A DNA stretch of 64,000 nucleotides from [Empedobacter] haloabium (GTDB lineage Bacteria > Pseudomonadota > Gammaproteobacteria > Burkholderiales > Burkholderiaceae_D), in assembly GCA_008011715.2 (NCBI GenBank), contig CP136508.1:2232001-2296000 (forward strand), read 5' to 3'. The position numbers were made by a program, and so were the translations under genes. Under the pieces are notes generated by a model that searched no databases, had not been told where the DNA came from, and worked only from the letters and a program-made list of their open reading frames with translations. Positions 8,886-18,838 of this stretch are shown one piece after another. Position 1 is the stretch's first letter. Each line of letters starts with the position of its first letter.

Positions 8886-9464
8886 CTAATCGCGACATCC
8901 ACCGCTGACACCGAGGAGCGCGCCATACGACATGGAGCCACCGCACTTTTCGCGACGGTCCTCGGCTCGTTCCGTAGTCTTCGGCCGGCCGGATGACGGG
9001 CTGGCGGCACCGTTCGCGATAAGGTGCTCGGTGCTTTGTGCCGCTTCGCTATCCCGCAACCACGCCCTGGCCGCAACGAGGCGTGTGATCCGGCATCGCA
9101 CGCGGAACGCGTGCGGCTCGTCGGCGGTTCCGGACGCCTCGCGGATGGCGGCTCCGGGACCGCAAAGCGTAGAAGCCAGCTGCTCAAAATACCGGTCGTC
9201 CAGGCGGCTGCCGTCGTCCGAATGCAGCATCAAGGTTTGGCCCTGCCGGCATGCCGATACCACGAAGCGCAGCGCAAGACGTGTGTAGATTTCCTCGCTG
9301 TTGGGTGTCCTCGCCGGCACGAAGGTACGCTGGCTCAAGCGGGATGTTGTATACGGAGACAGGTCGCAGACGGAGTCGTCGCTGGGCTTACCATTGAGCG
9401 ACACCGCGACCGCGGGACTAATGCCGATCAGAAGGATTGCGGCCGCGATGAGCGATCTTGGCAT
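8886..9464 (-). CDS. Exported protein of unknown function, 192 aa
   Basis: ATG 9464 follows GAAGAGG. A signal peptide is evident (SLIAAAILLIGISPAVAV) with cleavage expected near residue 20. The mature part has five or more cysteines, suggesting disulfides in the periplasm, and a charged C-terminal tail. It lies between the S49 peptidase and TraG and is divergent from the small membrane gene at 9532. No family was recognised. Confidence 0.7.
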   Translation of the reverse strand: MPRSLIAAAILLIGISPAVAVSLNGKPSDDSVCDLSPYTTSRLSQRTFVPARTPNSEEIYTRLALRFVVSACRQGQTLMLHSDDGSRLDDRYFEQLASTLCGPGAAIREASGTADEPHAFRVRCRITRLVAARAWLRDSEAAQSTEHLIANGAASPSSGRPKTTERAEDRREKCGGSMSYGALLGVSGGCRD

Positions 9465-9531
9465 GGTTGGCCTCTTCAGGTTGATTGCGGCGTCAGACCG
9501 GATATGATGTGGAAAGAAGAAAGGATAGGAC

Positions 9532-9813
9532 ATGGCTCAATCGCGTTCAAGCGGATCGCTTCAAGCGCTGGCGCTTGGGGGGCTGGTCGGCATAGCGTTC
9601 GTGCTACGGGATGACTGGTTCACGCAGTTCGTTGCGGGTGTCATAGGAGCCGCCACAGCTTGGCTCGCATACCAGGTCATTCGTCTCTGCCGTCGCGGCG
9701 ACTGGCCATGCCATATCGCTCGCAGTGAAATGAAAGACTGTCCTGGCCGAGATGCGGACCTCAGCGCATACCGTGTCGAGCGGGTTTTCATGGATGACGG
9801 CAAGCCCTGGTGA
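9532..9813 (+). CDS. Small membrane protein, 93 aa
   Basis: AAAGGA stands upstream of ATG 9532. Two hydrophobic segments lie at about residues 10-26 and 32-50, followed by a cysteine-containing soluble tail. It is divergent from the exported-protein gene and ends only five bases before the end of traG, which is convergent. An entry-exclusion role is possible from its place next to traG, but there is no direct evidence. Confidence 0.65.
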   Translation: MAQSRSSGSLQALALGGLVGIAFVLRDDWFTQFVAGVIGAATAWLAYQVIRLCRRGDWPCHIARSEMKDCPGRDADLSAYRVERVFMDDGKPW

Positions 9814-9818
9814 GGTCG

Positions 9819-12653
9819 CTATTTTCTGTCGCGGTGGGGACGGAGCTTCTCCGTGATCGCCCGGATCGTATCTCCTACAGAGTCCGAAACCGGATCGCGT
9901 GAATTTTCCATGTTCTTATACACCTTGCCGACCAAAGACTTTCCTTTTGCCGCGTGCGGCTGACCGTCGGCGTCTCGTTCGATGCCGTTGCGTTCGTCGA
10001 ACTGCAGGTGCTGCCTCGTCACTTCGGTCTCGGTGTTGGTGCCTTGAATACCCATTTCCTTGCGCTGTTGGGCCAACTTTTCGGTTGTCGCGTCGTGCTC
10101 ATCGGAGAACTGCTTTTCCACCGTCGTGCGGCTCGCAGCACCGTTGCGTACGCTGGGATGCGGGCCGGAATTTACTTTGCCGTCCACCGTTCCCTTCTGG
10201 GGGGCGTCAATGTGCAGCTCGCGCTTGTTCGCCGTGTGCTGCTTCGTCAAGCCGTCAAAGCCATTCGGCACGCTGTCTGGCGATACCCGTGTGGGCGGCA
10301 GCGCCTCGTTGCCGAGATAGCTCTCGAACCGCCTCATCATTGCACCGCTCGGCACTTGCTGGTCGCGTAGAAGTTCAAGGAAGAATGCGGAATGATGCGG
10401 GTCCTTCGCCATGTCCACGACGATATTGTCGCCGCGGGCAAACATGGACGAGATGCGTTCCGAGTATGCTTGTTCTGAACGCAGGGATGCCTCGGCGCGG
10501 GCGGCTCGTGCCGACGTGGTCGCGATGCGCTTGCTGTGTTCCTCGGCGACTTTGGTGTCGGAAAATATCGATGACAGCGCGCGGCTGTCCTTCGATAGGG
10601 ACTGCGAAAAGTCTCGGAATTTGCTGATGTCCTGGGTGGAAAGCGAGCTGCGGACCTTCTGGTCCAACTGATCGAGCGTGGCTGAGTTTCCCGTCTGCGC
10701 CTTGAGCGCTCCGTGCCCACCCAGCATCGCTCCGGCACCCGCAGTAAGCGAACCACCGAGCGCGACCTCCGTGACCTGGCGCGTGGAGGCACCGGTCTGC
10801 TTGGACACGTTTGCGGCGATTTGCTGCAGCTCTCCCGCGCGCTCTGCTGCCGTACTGCTCTGGGACTGTACAGTGCCGTCGGAATGCATCACGCTATTGC
10901 CGGAGCTGTGCGCGTGCGCAATCACGTCCGCCACGGCAGTGGCGTGTTCGCGTGTCAATGCCAGGGATTCGGCCTTTGCTGCTGTCACGGAGCGCTGCGC
11001 ATCGACGACCTCGTTCTTTGTCACCCCCACCGACATCTGCCGCGAAGCTGGGCCCTCGTTCATCAGGGCCTTGATGGCTGTCAGCCCGGAATTTACGTTC
11101 GTCGTGGCGACATTGCCTGTCACATCATTCTGGCGCGCGCTGAAGAAGGGCGACGACCGGTTGGGTGCAAGGGCCATCTGGTCCATGCTGACATTGCCCA
11201 TGTTGGTGTTGCCGACCGCGGCGGCGTTCGTATTTGCGGTGAGCGTCGCCTGCAAGGTGGACCAGCCGGACACCAGGGCCGAGCCGAAGTTCTCCATTCG
11301 CTTCACGGCGAACCACGCGAACAGCGGAATGCTGGCCGTGAGGTAGCCGACCACTGCTTCGGTCGAGACGGCGTTGGAGTAGATCGCGCTGGACGTTGAC
11401 AGAGACAGGGCTTTGAGGCCGCCCCCCACATCGGCCGCCGCTGCTAGTTCCTTGGCAGCGTAGATCGTCGCCAGGTAGTTGAGAATCGCGTACAGCACCG
11501 GCCACAGCTGGATAAAAATGAGCACTGCGCAGTAGTTCTTCAGGGCGACGATCGTATCCCTGCCGCTTGTCAGAAGGATCGCAAGCAGCAAGACAGGGAA
11601 CAGGCCGTAGACGAAGGCCTCTAGCACGTTACGGATGATAGGCAGGCCTTGTTCTGCGACCTTGCCAGAATTGATCCAAGCCGCGTTTGTTTGCGCCAGG
11701 GCCTGCGCCCGACCCACGGCCAGCATCATGGCGGGAGCATCGTTGATCTTCTGGCCGACGAGAAGGCTGCTGTCGTTTACTGCGTTGATCAATGCGTTCT
11801 GCCGCACGATGTCGGCGGCGTTGGTCGCCGCGTCGGCTATGCGCGCCTTGATATACGTTTGCTCGATCTGCCCCGTCAGCACGGAGGCTACCACCGTCGC
11901 GGGCAGCGTCGGGTTGAGCTCCAGCGCCAGACCGCCATGCACGCGTTCCACCTGCGCTGGCATGTGCCTATCGAGCGTGCGATACACTTCGGGGCACGGC
12001 ATCACGTGCGTCTCCCCGGATGCATCAGTGATCGTGCTGAAGCGTGCCGGATTCGGGTTTGCCATCAGGGGCCATACGTTACCGCTGTTTGCAAATGCCG
12101 CCGGCGATACAGTCCCATCGGCTAGGTCGTACATCGTGCAGCTGCCGATGAAATTGATCAGGTCGGTGCGGAAGCGCGGGTCGTTAAACACGACGGCCGA
12201 CGCCTTGCGGATCAGCCGGTTGCCGAACATTAGGCCATTTTTCTGGTAGGTCAGCTCCGCAGTTAGCCCCGCGGAGCCTGGTATGGCCTGGAACGCGGTC
12301 TCGAATAGGCTGGTGACCGTATTGCCCACTGTACTGGTCAGCGAGGCCAGTACGGCCAGCCCAAGGGGGACATTATCGATCACACGCTCCGCGTCGCCAC
12401 CAGTCTTGTCGATAATCCCGACCTGCACGCGCGGCACGAAAAGTACCGACATCGCCAGCGTCACCGATGCCAGCCATTGCCATCCGGCGAGCTTGTGCGG
12501 TGCGAATGCATATGCGCAGAACGCAGCGAAGAAACCACAAATCGCGCTGATCGCGAGAGCGCTCTTGAAGTCGTTGGCGCCGGCGATGGCCGCAATCGCG
12601 TTAAACACGCCGGCCAACGCATCGGCATCCTGGTACGCGTAGATTTCCCACAT
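9819..12653 (-). CDS. traG: Conjugal transfer mating-pair stabilisation protein TraG
   Basis: 944 residues starting MWEIYAYQDAD, typical of F-type TraG. The N-terminal third holds several membrane segments (near 25-75 and 330-410); the C-terminal half is a long periplasmic region rich in Ala, Ser, Thr and charged residues. In F, TraG works in pilus assembly and mating-pair stabilisation, and its C-terminus is involved in exclusion. It is the last gene of the transfer operon; TraH ends 20 bases upstream and GGAG precedes the start. Confidence 0.92.
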   Translation of the reverse strand: MWEIYAYQDADALAGVFNAIAAIAGANDFKSALAISAICGFFAAFCAYAFAPHKLAGWQWLASVTLAMSVLFVPRVQVGIIDKTGGDAERVIDNVPLGLAVLASLTSTVGNTVTSLFETAFQAIPGSAGLTAELTYQKNGLMFGNRLIRKASAVVFNDPRFRTDLINFIGSCTMYDLADGTVSPAAFANSGNVWPLMANPNPARFSTITDASGETHVMPCPEVYRTLDRHMPAQVERVHGGLALELNPTLPATVVASVLTGQIEQTYIKARIADAATNAADIVRQNALINAVNDSSLLVGQKINDAPAMMLAVGRAQALAQTNAAWINSGKVAEQGLPIIRNVLEAFVYGLFPVLLLAILLTSGRDTIVALKNYCAVLIFIQLWPVLYAILNYLATIYAAKELAAAADVGGGLKALSLSTSSAIYSNAVSTEAVVGYLTASIPLFAWFAVKRMENFGSALVSGWSTLQATLTANTNAAAVGNTNMGNVSMDQMALAPNRSSPFFSARQNDVTGNVATTNVNSGLTAIKALMNEGPASRQMSVGVTKNEVVDAQRSVTAAKAESLALTREHATAVADVIAHAHSSGNSVMHSDGTVQSQSSTAAERAGELQQIAANVSKQTGASTRQVTEVALGGSLTAGAGAMLGGHGALKAQTGNSATLDQLDQKVRSSLSTQDISKFRDFSQSLSKDSRALSSIFSDTKVAEEHSKRIATTSARAARAEASLRSEQAYSERISSMFARGDNIVVDMAKDPHHSAFFLELLRDQQVPSGAMMRRFESYLGNEALPPTRVSPDSVPNGFDGLTKQHTANKRELHIDAPQKGTVDGKVNSGPHPSVRNGAASRTTVEKQFSDEHDATTEKLAQQRKEMGIQGTNTETEVTRQHLQFDERNGIERDADGQPHAAKGKSLVGKVYKNMENSRDPVSDSVGDTIRAITEKLRPHRDRK

Positions 12654-12672
12654 GGCTGGCTCCGAGTCTCCG

Positions 12673-14085
12673 CTAGCGAAGCCAGGCTACTTTCCGCCCG
12701 AGCATGTCGAGTACGTGTTGGGGCATGCCGCTGCGAAGCTGTCGCTCAAGCTGTTCGATCTGCGTGGAGATCGCTGTCATCGACGTGACTTTTTGGTAAT
12801 ACAACGATTTCTCGCGTGACAGTTGAGTGAGCAGGGCGATGGTTCGGTCGCGCAACTCGCGGGCCTTGGTCTCCTGCTTCTGGTCGAGTAAGAAGTCCTT
12901 GTCCAGGGCGTTCAGGCCCACCCGCAGGTTCTTGTCGAGGAACACGTAAGCGTAATCCGCGGCGATCACTTCCCGATAGCGCGCGATGAGGTCCTCGGAC
13001 AGGTTCTTGGACTGGCTGATCGCCGCCACGGACAACATCCGATACACCGGTTCGGAGGTCTGATTGACGAAGCCAACTTCAGGCGAATCGTTCGGTATCG
13101 GCGTCCTGGTGAGGATCTTCTCGGCGATGGAGCGCATCAGCCTCTCGACGCGAGCCGTAAACGGGGTGTGCTTGTATGCTTCGTCGACTGTGACCACGTC
13201 GCAGGTGTCGTAGTTGTTGCACGCCAGGAGCTGCTGGGTGACCTGCCCAGCGCCGGCATCCGATTGCCCGTGCAAGAGGCTGGCAATCGAGAGCAATGTC
13301 GGTGCCACCGGTTCCGGATCCTGACCGTCCCTGTAGATGACGGTCCCAACCATGCTCATGATCAGTTCTCGCTCCTTGTCGTCGAGCTTGTTGCCCGTTC
13401 GCTTCAGTGCCTCCCACGTGAGGTTGCCCGTGAATGGGACTTTGTTCCGCACGCCCGGATTGTCGGATCTTTTGGCGGTGTCGAGGATCGACGATTTTTC
13501 GGTCTTGCATCGCTGCTCCGCATCCGCATAGTCCGACGCGACGCCGAGATTGACGGCGATATCCTGACATGCCTTGTTCGTGCTGAAGTTGGTCGCTTCC
13601 GCGGCGTTGCGCACCAGCGCGGTCGCGATCGAACACGAGTTCTTGTTCTGGCCGTTGATGATCTCCGCCAGATGATGGAAGCGTGAAGCGACGCTGCCTA
13701 GAAGTGGCGAAACCGAGTCCAGCGCGAGTTGGAAGGCGACGCCGGGCAGGGCGGAGGTCACGCTCTTCAGCATGTCTTTCAGCTGGGCCGACGAGATGTG
13801 GGAAAACGCTCCGCCGAACGCATCGATACCGCCGCACCCACCACGGGCCTCTGGCAGCGCTATCGCCACCAGCTGGTACGTCTTGTTGGGTGCCCGCAGC
13901 ATCAGGTTGCCGCCACTGTATGTGTTAAACACCTGGCCGCGGAACGCGCCCGGCTGGGTGTAGTTGCCGATCATGCCCAGGTCCTTGAACATTTTTTCCG
14001 TCTCGGCGTTCAAGTCACCCGCAGCGAGCGGCAGATGGAGAGTGGCGGCTGCGGTCGCCGCCGCTATTTGACGAGAGATATGCAT
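12673..14085 (-). CDS. traH: Conjugal transfer protein TraH
   Basis: 470 residues. A signal peptide is followed by the TraH body (MFKDLGMIGNYTQPGAF and GGCGGIDAFGGAFS are characteristic) and a coiled-coil C-terminus. TraH is a periplasmic or outer-membrane-associated pilus assembly protein of the F-type system. ATG 14085 has AGGAG five bases upstream; GTG 14091 in the same frame overlaps that site and is less likely. It begins two bases after the end of traF. Confidence 0.92.
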   Translation of the reverse strand: MHISRQIAAATAAATLHLPLAAGDLNAETEKMFKDLGMIGNYTQPGAFRGQVFNTYSGGNLMLRAPNKTYQLVAIALPEARGGCGGIDAFGGAFSHISSAQLKDMLKSVTSALPGVAFQLALDSVSPLLGSVASRFHHLAEIINGQNKNSCSIATALVRNAAEATNFSTNKACQDIAVNLGVASDYADAEQRCKTEKSSILDTAKRSDNPGVRNKVPFTGNLTWEALKRTGNKLDDKERELIMSMVGTVIYRDGQDPEPVAPTLLSIASLLHGQSDAGAGQVTQQLLACNNYDTCDVVTVDEAYKHTPFTARVERLMRSIAEKILTRTPIPNDSPEVGFVNQTSEPVYRMLSVAAISQSKNLSEDLIARYREVIAADYAYVFLDKNLRVGLNALDKDFLLDQKQETKARELRDRTIALLTQLSREKSLYYQKVTSMTAISTQIEQLERQLRSGMPQHVLDMLGRKVAWLR

Positions 14086-14087
14086 GT

Positions 14088-14864
14088 TCACTCCTGACGA
14101 GATGCGGCCACGGGTTTGTCAAGCTCCGGCCCAGACACCGTGGCGATGCGCTCCAGCAGTTCGCTTTCGGACAGCACACCGAAGCCCAGGGGCACGATCC
14201 GGCCGCTGGCAGGATGGGCCAGGAACAGCGCCGGCACCTGCTTCACGCCAAGCGTCAGCGCTATGCCGTTGTCCTTCCGTGGCCTGGGAAACTCGAGCAG
14301 GCTGCCGCCATCGGTACTCACGGCCGCAACCTGCAGGCCAAAGCGCTGGAACTCCTTTAGGACGGGCGCGAAAGCATGGCAATACGGGCAGTCGCTACGG
14401 AAGAAGAACAGGACGATGTGATCCTGGCCGAGGCTGGCGACACGAGCCTGCCGTGCCTCCATCTGCTGGCGCTCGTGCGCTTCTACGGCGTACGTTGCAG
14501 TTGGCCGGCTCTGCGCGCTCGGGTCCAGTTCGGGAGACATCCAGGCAACGCGTCGCGATACGTCCGCAAAGCGGGACGCCTTCCGAAGCACGCTGGCCTC
14601 CAGTTCGAGGTACGCTCGTACATTGCTTGCCGACGGCGCCATGATTGCGACAACCCGCGCGTCCTCGACAGCCTTCTGCAGCGCCTTATAGCGCGCAATG
14701 TGGGGGGCTAAGGAGCGTGCATCGCCTGCGAGAGGTCGAGGTGACGGCGGTTGTACAGGGTCCTCGTAGAAATGCCAGCCACGGCGTGGTTCGTCCATCA
14801 GCTGTTGGGCCACCGCTGGCATGCAACAGCACAACGGAACAAGTAGCAGCAGATGCCGGCTCAT
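14088..14864 (-). CDS. traF: Conjugal transfer protein TraF (thioredoxin-like)
   Basis: 258 residues with a signal peptide and a C-terminal thioredoxin fold. Unlike F-plasmid TraF, a complete CPYC redox motif is visible (FFRSDCPYCHAF, about residue 158), so it may be redox-active like some relatives. It acts in the periplasm in pilus assembly, where TraH, TraN and TraU need disulfides. The start overlaps the upstream stop (ATGA). Confidence 0.9.
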   Translation of the reverse strand: MSRHLLLLVPLCCCMPAVAQQLMDEPRRGWHFYEDPVQPPSPRPLAGDARSLAPHIARYKALQKAVEDARVVAIMAPSASNVRAYLELEASVLRKASRFADVSRRVAWMSPELDPSAQSRPTATYAVEAHERQQMEARQARVASLGQDHIVLFFFRSDCPYCHAFAPVLKEFQRFGLQVAAVSTDGGSLLEFPRPRKDNGIALTLGVKQVPALFLAHPASGRIVPLGFGVLSESELLERIATVSGPELDKPVAASRQE

Positions 14865-15232
14865 GGCTTGCTTTCGGTTCTAGAAGAGGGCGGACGGCCG
14901 TCCCTGCAGTAGTCGATGCCGAAATCGATCGGTTTTGGCGGCTCACCATCCGGTACGCTCAGGGCCGCGGGATCCGCCGTAAATCGCACATTGAGTCGGC
15001 GGCATCCTGCCTGGCGATATCGCTTCAATGTAGAGACCTCGATCTTCAGGGGCGCCCCGTGGGTGAAGGCGCGCGCAATCTCATCCGCCAGTTCGCCCAC
15101 GAGTACGCCCCGCGCCGCGCCGTCGGGCGCGTCGATCGCCTCCACCATCAGTTCGCGCGGGCTGGCGACGCTCTTCAGCTCGGACGCTTCAGTCAGCGCG
15201 ACGGGGATAGCTAGCAGCAGCGTCTTCAGCAT
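14861..15232 (-). CDS. Small periplasmic protein in tra operon
   Basis: About 123 residues from ATG 15232, which has GGAGG six bases upstream and overlaps the traN stop. A signal peptide (LKTLLLAIPVALTEA) precedes a soluble domain with two cysteines. It lies between traN and traF, where F-type operons carry variable small genes. No family was recognised. Overlaps at both ends show tight translational coupling. Confidence 0.7.
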   Translation of the reverse strand: MLKTLLLAIPVALTEASELKSVASPRELMVEAIDAPDGAARGVLVGELADEIARAFTHGAPLKIEVSTLKRYRQAGCRRLNVRFTADPAALSVPDGEPPKPIDFGIDYCRDGRPPSSRTESKP

Positions 15233-16539
15233 TTGCCGCCTCCACGGATGCAATTCGCCGCCCGGCCTTTGTTCGTGGCACGCAACGCGGCGATGTCGGG
15301 CAGGGTGGGAACGATCGATGCATAGAATTCGGTCAGGTCCATCCGCGAGAAGTCGAGTGCCTGCAGCTGGGCAACGGTGAAGCCTTCACAGGCCGGCCTT
15401 TTTGGCTTGCCCCAGCCGATGCCCAGCTGTTCCCGGCCCTGCTCGTTGATTAGCCGTGCCAGCGTGGAGTTGAAACAGCACTTCGAAGTCGTCCTCTCGA
15501 TGCAAGCGACGCATTTCCCTAGCACGCGGATGCAGCGCGAGCAAAAGCTGCCGATCCGATGACACAATTTGGCGCCTTCCTTCATCGCTAGCTTTCCCTC
15601 TTCTTCATTGCAGGACATCATGGACAGCGCCACGTACATCACAATGGCGATCGCCAGAGAGTACGGGTCAACCGCAATGCTGATGCCAGGGCCGCTATAC
15701 AGCGGAACGGTGCCGGCCGGCAGGGGCGTCCCGCTTACAGCAATCGACACGCCGTAACTCTTGAATGTGCCCGAGAATCCCGCTCCCGTGAACAGGGCAT
15801 TGAGGCCCTGCGTGAGGAAGCGGCGATTGTTCGAGTTCATCAGGATATCGAAGACGAGCCTTGATCCGATGCCGAACAGTGACTGGTTCGTAAAGCCGGC
15901 GCCAGCGCTGTCCGCATGGCAGCAGTTCTTGAGCAGGCGTTCCCTGCAGCGGTTGTCTTCACCGGTGAATACCCGCACCGTGGCGGGGTCGATATAGACT
16001 GCTGCCTCGCGCGCGGCCTCCATGTACGTCATGGCCTGCGCGAAATCGGGATCGTTTTTGTTGGTGATGTCAAAGCAGCGCTCGCCCACGCAGAATAGCC
16101 CGGGCGTGCAAATGCCGGTGGATGCGCAGCCGCTGTACAGGTCTTGCAGGCTGCTCGCCACGCCGAACGGGTTTCGTCTGATCGCTGTCGCCTGTTCGAC
16201 TGCGGGGTCGGTCGGAGCGATCGTTTCCCGGGGGGCGTTGGCCAGCGCCGACGCGGCGACTTGGGCCTGGCACACGGGGTCCTCAACCGACACCGCGCAA
16301 TGGGCGAGCCGTGACCGCGCCGCCGCGCGCAAGTCTGGGTCGCCGCTGAAGGCGGCCTCTGGAGGATTGGCGGTATAGCCAGGAACGACGGCCTGTGCGC
16401 GTTCCGTGGTGACCTGCCCATGGGCGAACGCGTTAGCCGCGCGTGCTGCGCCCAGGTCGTCAACCTGGCCGGCCGCTGTCGCCTGCTGTTCGAACAGCAT
16501 GGCGGCCGCGGTGGCGACTACGATCAGCGTGCGCATCAT
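15226..16539 (-). CDS. traN: Conjugal transfer mating-pair stabilisation protein TraN
   Basis: About 437 residues with a signal peptide and more than 20 cysteines, many clustered (CRERLLKNCC, CSRCIRVLGKCVACIERTTSKCC), the hallmark of TraN. It is shorter than F TraN (about 600), so the receptor-binding region is reduced. TraN is an outer-membrane protein that contacts the recipient. ATG 16539 overlaps the trbC stop, with GGAG just upstream. Confidence 0.88.
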   Translation of the reverse strand: MMRTLIVVATAAAMLFEQQATAAGQVDDLGAARAANAFAHGQVTTERAQAVVPGYTANPPEAAFSGDPDLRAAARSRLAHCAVSVEDPVCQAQVAASALANAPRETIAPTDPAVEQATAIRRNPFGVASSLQDLYSGCASTGICTPGLFCVGERCFDITNKNDPDFAQAMTYMEAAREAAVYIDPATVRVFTGEDNRCRERLLKNCCHADSAGAGFTNQSLFGIGSRLVFDILMNSNNRRFLTQGLNALFTGAGFSGTFKSYGVSIAVSGTPLPAGTVPLYSGPGISIAVDPYSLAIAIVMYVALSMMSCNEEEGKLAMKEGAKLCHRIGSFCSRCIRVLGKCVACIERTTSKCCFNSTLARLINEQGREQLGIGWGKPKRPACEGFTVAQLQALDFSRMDLTEFYASIVPTLPDIAALRATNKGRAANCIRGGGKC

Positions 16540-17177
16540 TTCTCCATCTGCAGGCGCATCGTATCTGTCAGAGGCTTCCATCCTGGCCGCACCGCAGCGA
16601 TCTGCTCAAGGGCGTAGCCGACGGACACGTCGCCAACAGCCATGGCGTATTCATCAGCAGGGCACTGCTCGGTCGCGCACGGCGGCTGGCTGACGCTGGC
16701 CCGCCGTAATAAGAAAGCCGGCACGGCTGTCACCCCATAGTGCTTGAACACCCGGGGATCGATCTGAAGCGGTGCCCCGGCGGCGCCGAAAACCTGACGG
16801 ACGGCTTGCGCGGTCGCTGTCAACGAGTCTTCTTTCAAGCCGTTCAGCACGAGGACCGCACCGACTCGCCTGGCTTGCTCGGCCAGCCTTACCAGGGAGG
16901 CCGGGGGCATCGAGAAGCTCACCAGGATTAACAGGGCAGGGCCCGTTTCTTGAGATGCCACCGTGCCAGCAGCACGTTCATATACCGCTGCCAAAGCGGA
17001 AAGGTCGGTCGAGGACACACGTGCGGCATCGGCTGAAGATTGCTGCGAAGAGTCGTTGTACTGACGCGTGAGTCCCGCCTGTGCGCGTGCTGATTCGCAG
17101 ATAACGACGGAGGCCGTTGTGAGAAGTGTGGTGAGCAGGTTGGCGGCTGCTGCCCGCATGAGCCTAATATCCAACAC
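16536..17177 (-). CDS. trbC: Type-F conjugal transfer protein TrbC
   Basis: About 213 residues with a signal peptide and a thioredoxin-like domain without the CxxC pair (LLILVSFSMPPASLVRLAEQ and DPRVFKHYGVTAVPAFLL are typical of F-type TrbC). It is a periplasmic pilus-assembly protein working with TraW. The GTG start at 17177 is chosen because AAGGA lies six bases upstream; it overlaps the traU stop by 14 bases. ATG 17159 is the alternative. Confidence 0.88.
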   Translation of the reverse strand: MLDIRLMRAAAANLLTTLLTTASVVICESARAQAGLTRQYNDSSQQSSADAARVSSTDLSALAAVYERAAGTVASQETGPALLILVSFSMPPASLVRLAEQARRVGAVLVLNGLKEDSLTATAQAVRQVFGAAGAPLQIDPRVFKHYGVTAVPAFLLRRASVSQPPCATEQCPADEYAMAVGDVSVGYALEQIAAVRPGWKPLTDTMRLQMEK

Positions 17178-18171
17178 AGCAGTTCCTTTTACGAAAAAGC
17201 ATGAAAGCGAAGTCTTCGCCCTTGATCGGATATTCTTTGCCAGCACCCCACAGCACCGTTGTTCGTCCGAAAGGCTGACAGCATTTCCCGCCGAGCTTGC
17301 CCGTATCGGCAATCGGATGGGTGAGCTGCAGTTTGTACGCGGTCTTGTCCATGATCGGTAAAAAGTACGGCCCGCACAGGCCCCGTTTGCCATGCCATCC
17401 CCAAGCCAGGAGCTCCCGGTGCATTTTCGCCGTCAGCCTCTGGGTAAGCAGCTCGCTTGTACGAACGCCGCCACCGTGCGTGCGCACGTGCCCGTCCAGC
17501 GGTAACACACTGCCTTGGCATCCAGCACACCAAAACAACTGTGGTAACGAAAAACCCGTAGTCGCGGCCACGCAGTCGGCGGCGCAGGCTGCGACGGCGA
17601 CAGGGTTTGCGAACAGCACCGCTTCCGGGTTGAGGATCAGTGACAGCTCGTCGTCGTTCCACAGCGGATCAACCTCCGTCAGGTAGGCGAGATCGAAACT
17701 GCCCCGCTCCATGCACGGGAAATCAGCGATCACTCTCAGCCAATACATCACCGGGTTGGTGTAGAAGTGTGCCTGGTAGAAGGAGGAAGACTGGCCGCCG
17801 GCATCGGGCACCAACGCGGCGCTGGGCGACGGGATGCCCGGGTTCAGGTCAAGTCCTCCAAGAGAGACCAGGCAGAAGGGGCGGCGCACGACTTCCACAT
17901 GCCGAGCCGGTTCCCAATACCCGATGGACAGTCCGATGGCCGGATTGACACCGCAACTGCAGACAGGATTTGACGGGTTGGCGATATCCTCCTGCTTTGC
18001 CAGGTTCGCCATCGTAGTGCCGCCAAGCGAGATGGGCAGGATGCAGCTCCAACAGATATCCGTGACCGGATTGGGGAACTTACCAATACACGTAGTGGCC
18101 AAGTCTCCAGCCACGCCATGGCAGTGGATAATGGCCGCCGTCCAGAAGGCGATCAAGTGGGCGCGCTTCAT
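17164..18171 (-). CDS. traU: Conjugal transfer protein TraU
   Basis: 335 residues with a signal peptide and the conserved N-terminal region (CIGKFPNPVTDICWSCILP) plus many cysteines, as in F TraU, a periplasmic protein needed for DNA transfer. ATG 18171 lies inside the traW stop (ATGA) with AAGGTGG upstream; the much longer open frame upstream of it is antisense-like and was discarded. Confidence 0.93.
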   Translation of the reverse strand: MKRAHLIAFWTAAIIHCHGVAGDLATTCIGKFPNPVTDICWSCILPISLGGTTMANLAKQEDIANPSNPVCSCGVNPAIGLSIGYWEPARHVEVVRRPFCLVSLGGLDLNPGIPSPSAALVPDAGGQSSSFYQAHFYTNPVMYWLRVIADFPCMERGSFDLAYLTEVDPLWNDDELSLILNPEAVLFANPVAVAACAADCVAATTGFSLPQLFWCAGCQGSVLPLDGHVRTHGGGVRTSELLTQRLTAKMHRELLAWGWHGKRGLCGPYFLPIMDKTAYKLQLTHPIADTGKLGGKCCQPFGRTTVLWGAGKEYPIKGEDFAFMLFRKRNCCVGY

Positions 18172-18830
18172 GGCACCACCTTCAGTTCTTCGATCCGCAG
18201 CCGGCTGCCGTCCTGGGCGACCAAGGCGGGTACCTGCTTGAGCCCGAGCTGGCGCGACAGCAGGCCGCGCTGGTCGTAGAACACTGGTATCCGCCACTCG
18301 CGCATGAGCTCCACATAGGATCCGCCGACCAGCACGACCTTCGGCGGTATCGGTTGCTGCAGCATGAGGCGGGCGATATCGCGCTGTCGTATATCTCGCG
18401 CATCGAAAAACAACAGCGGTCGGCGCATAGAGACCAGATCCAGCGGATTCTTGCGTGTTCCCCTGGCGAACAGCAGCCGGCCTGCGTGGTCCCGGACATC
18501 CTGCGAAAGCACGACGGACGGATCGAAGAAAAACGTGCGAGGCTGGACGCATGCGACGAGGCCAGGAACTGGTGGCGGATCATTGACGCTGCTTCTGGCC
18601 CGCGCACCGGCCTCATTGAAAAGTCGGGCTATCTCGCCCGTGGCGTCCTTCGCCTTCAGTCTCGATTCGATCATGACAAGAAGGTCCTGCTCGATGACAG
18701 GGTACGTCGGTCCCAGCGGCTGCGTACTGGCGGATGCCGCAGCTGACGGGAGCGTGATCACAGCACTCGCCAGGGCGGCGATCAGGATCTGCGCTCCCGG
18801 GGGCGGGAGTACGGTTCCAGTAAAAGTCAT
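18168..18830 (-). CDS. traW: Conjugal transfer pilus assembly protein TraW
   Basis: About 220 residues with a signal peptide, the sequence LGPTYPVIEQDLLVMIESRL typical of the TraW N-terminus, and FFFDPSVVLSQDVRDHAGRLL in the middle. TraW is periplasmic and needed for pilus growth. ATG 18830 has GAGG six bases upstream; GTG 18842 in the same frame overlaps that site. Confidence 0.92.
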   Translation of the reverse strand: MTFTGTVLPPPGAQILIAALASAVITLPSAAASASTQPLGPTYPVIEQDLLVMIESRLKAKDATGEIARLFNEAGARARSSVNDPPPVPGLVACVQPRTFFFDPSVVLSQDVRDHAGRLLFARGTRKNPLDLVSMRRPLLFFDARDIRQRDIARLMLQQPIPPKVVLVGGSYVELMREWRIPVFYDQRGLLSRQLGLKQVPALVAQDGSRLRIEELKVVP

Positions 18831-18838
18831 ATCACACC

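Noticed and set aside
17164..18552. 462-codon open frame for traU
   Set aside because: The extension overlaps traW in another frame; TraU starts naturally at 18171 with an ATGA overlap.
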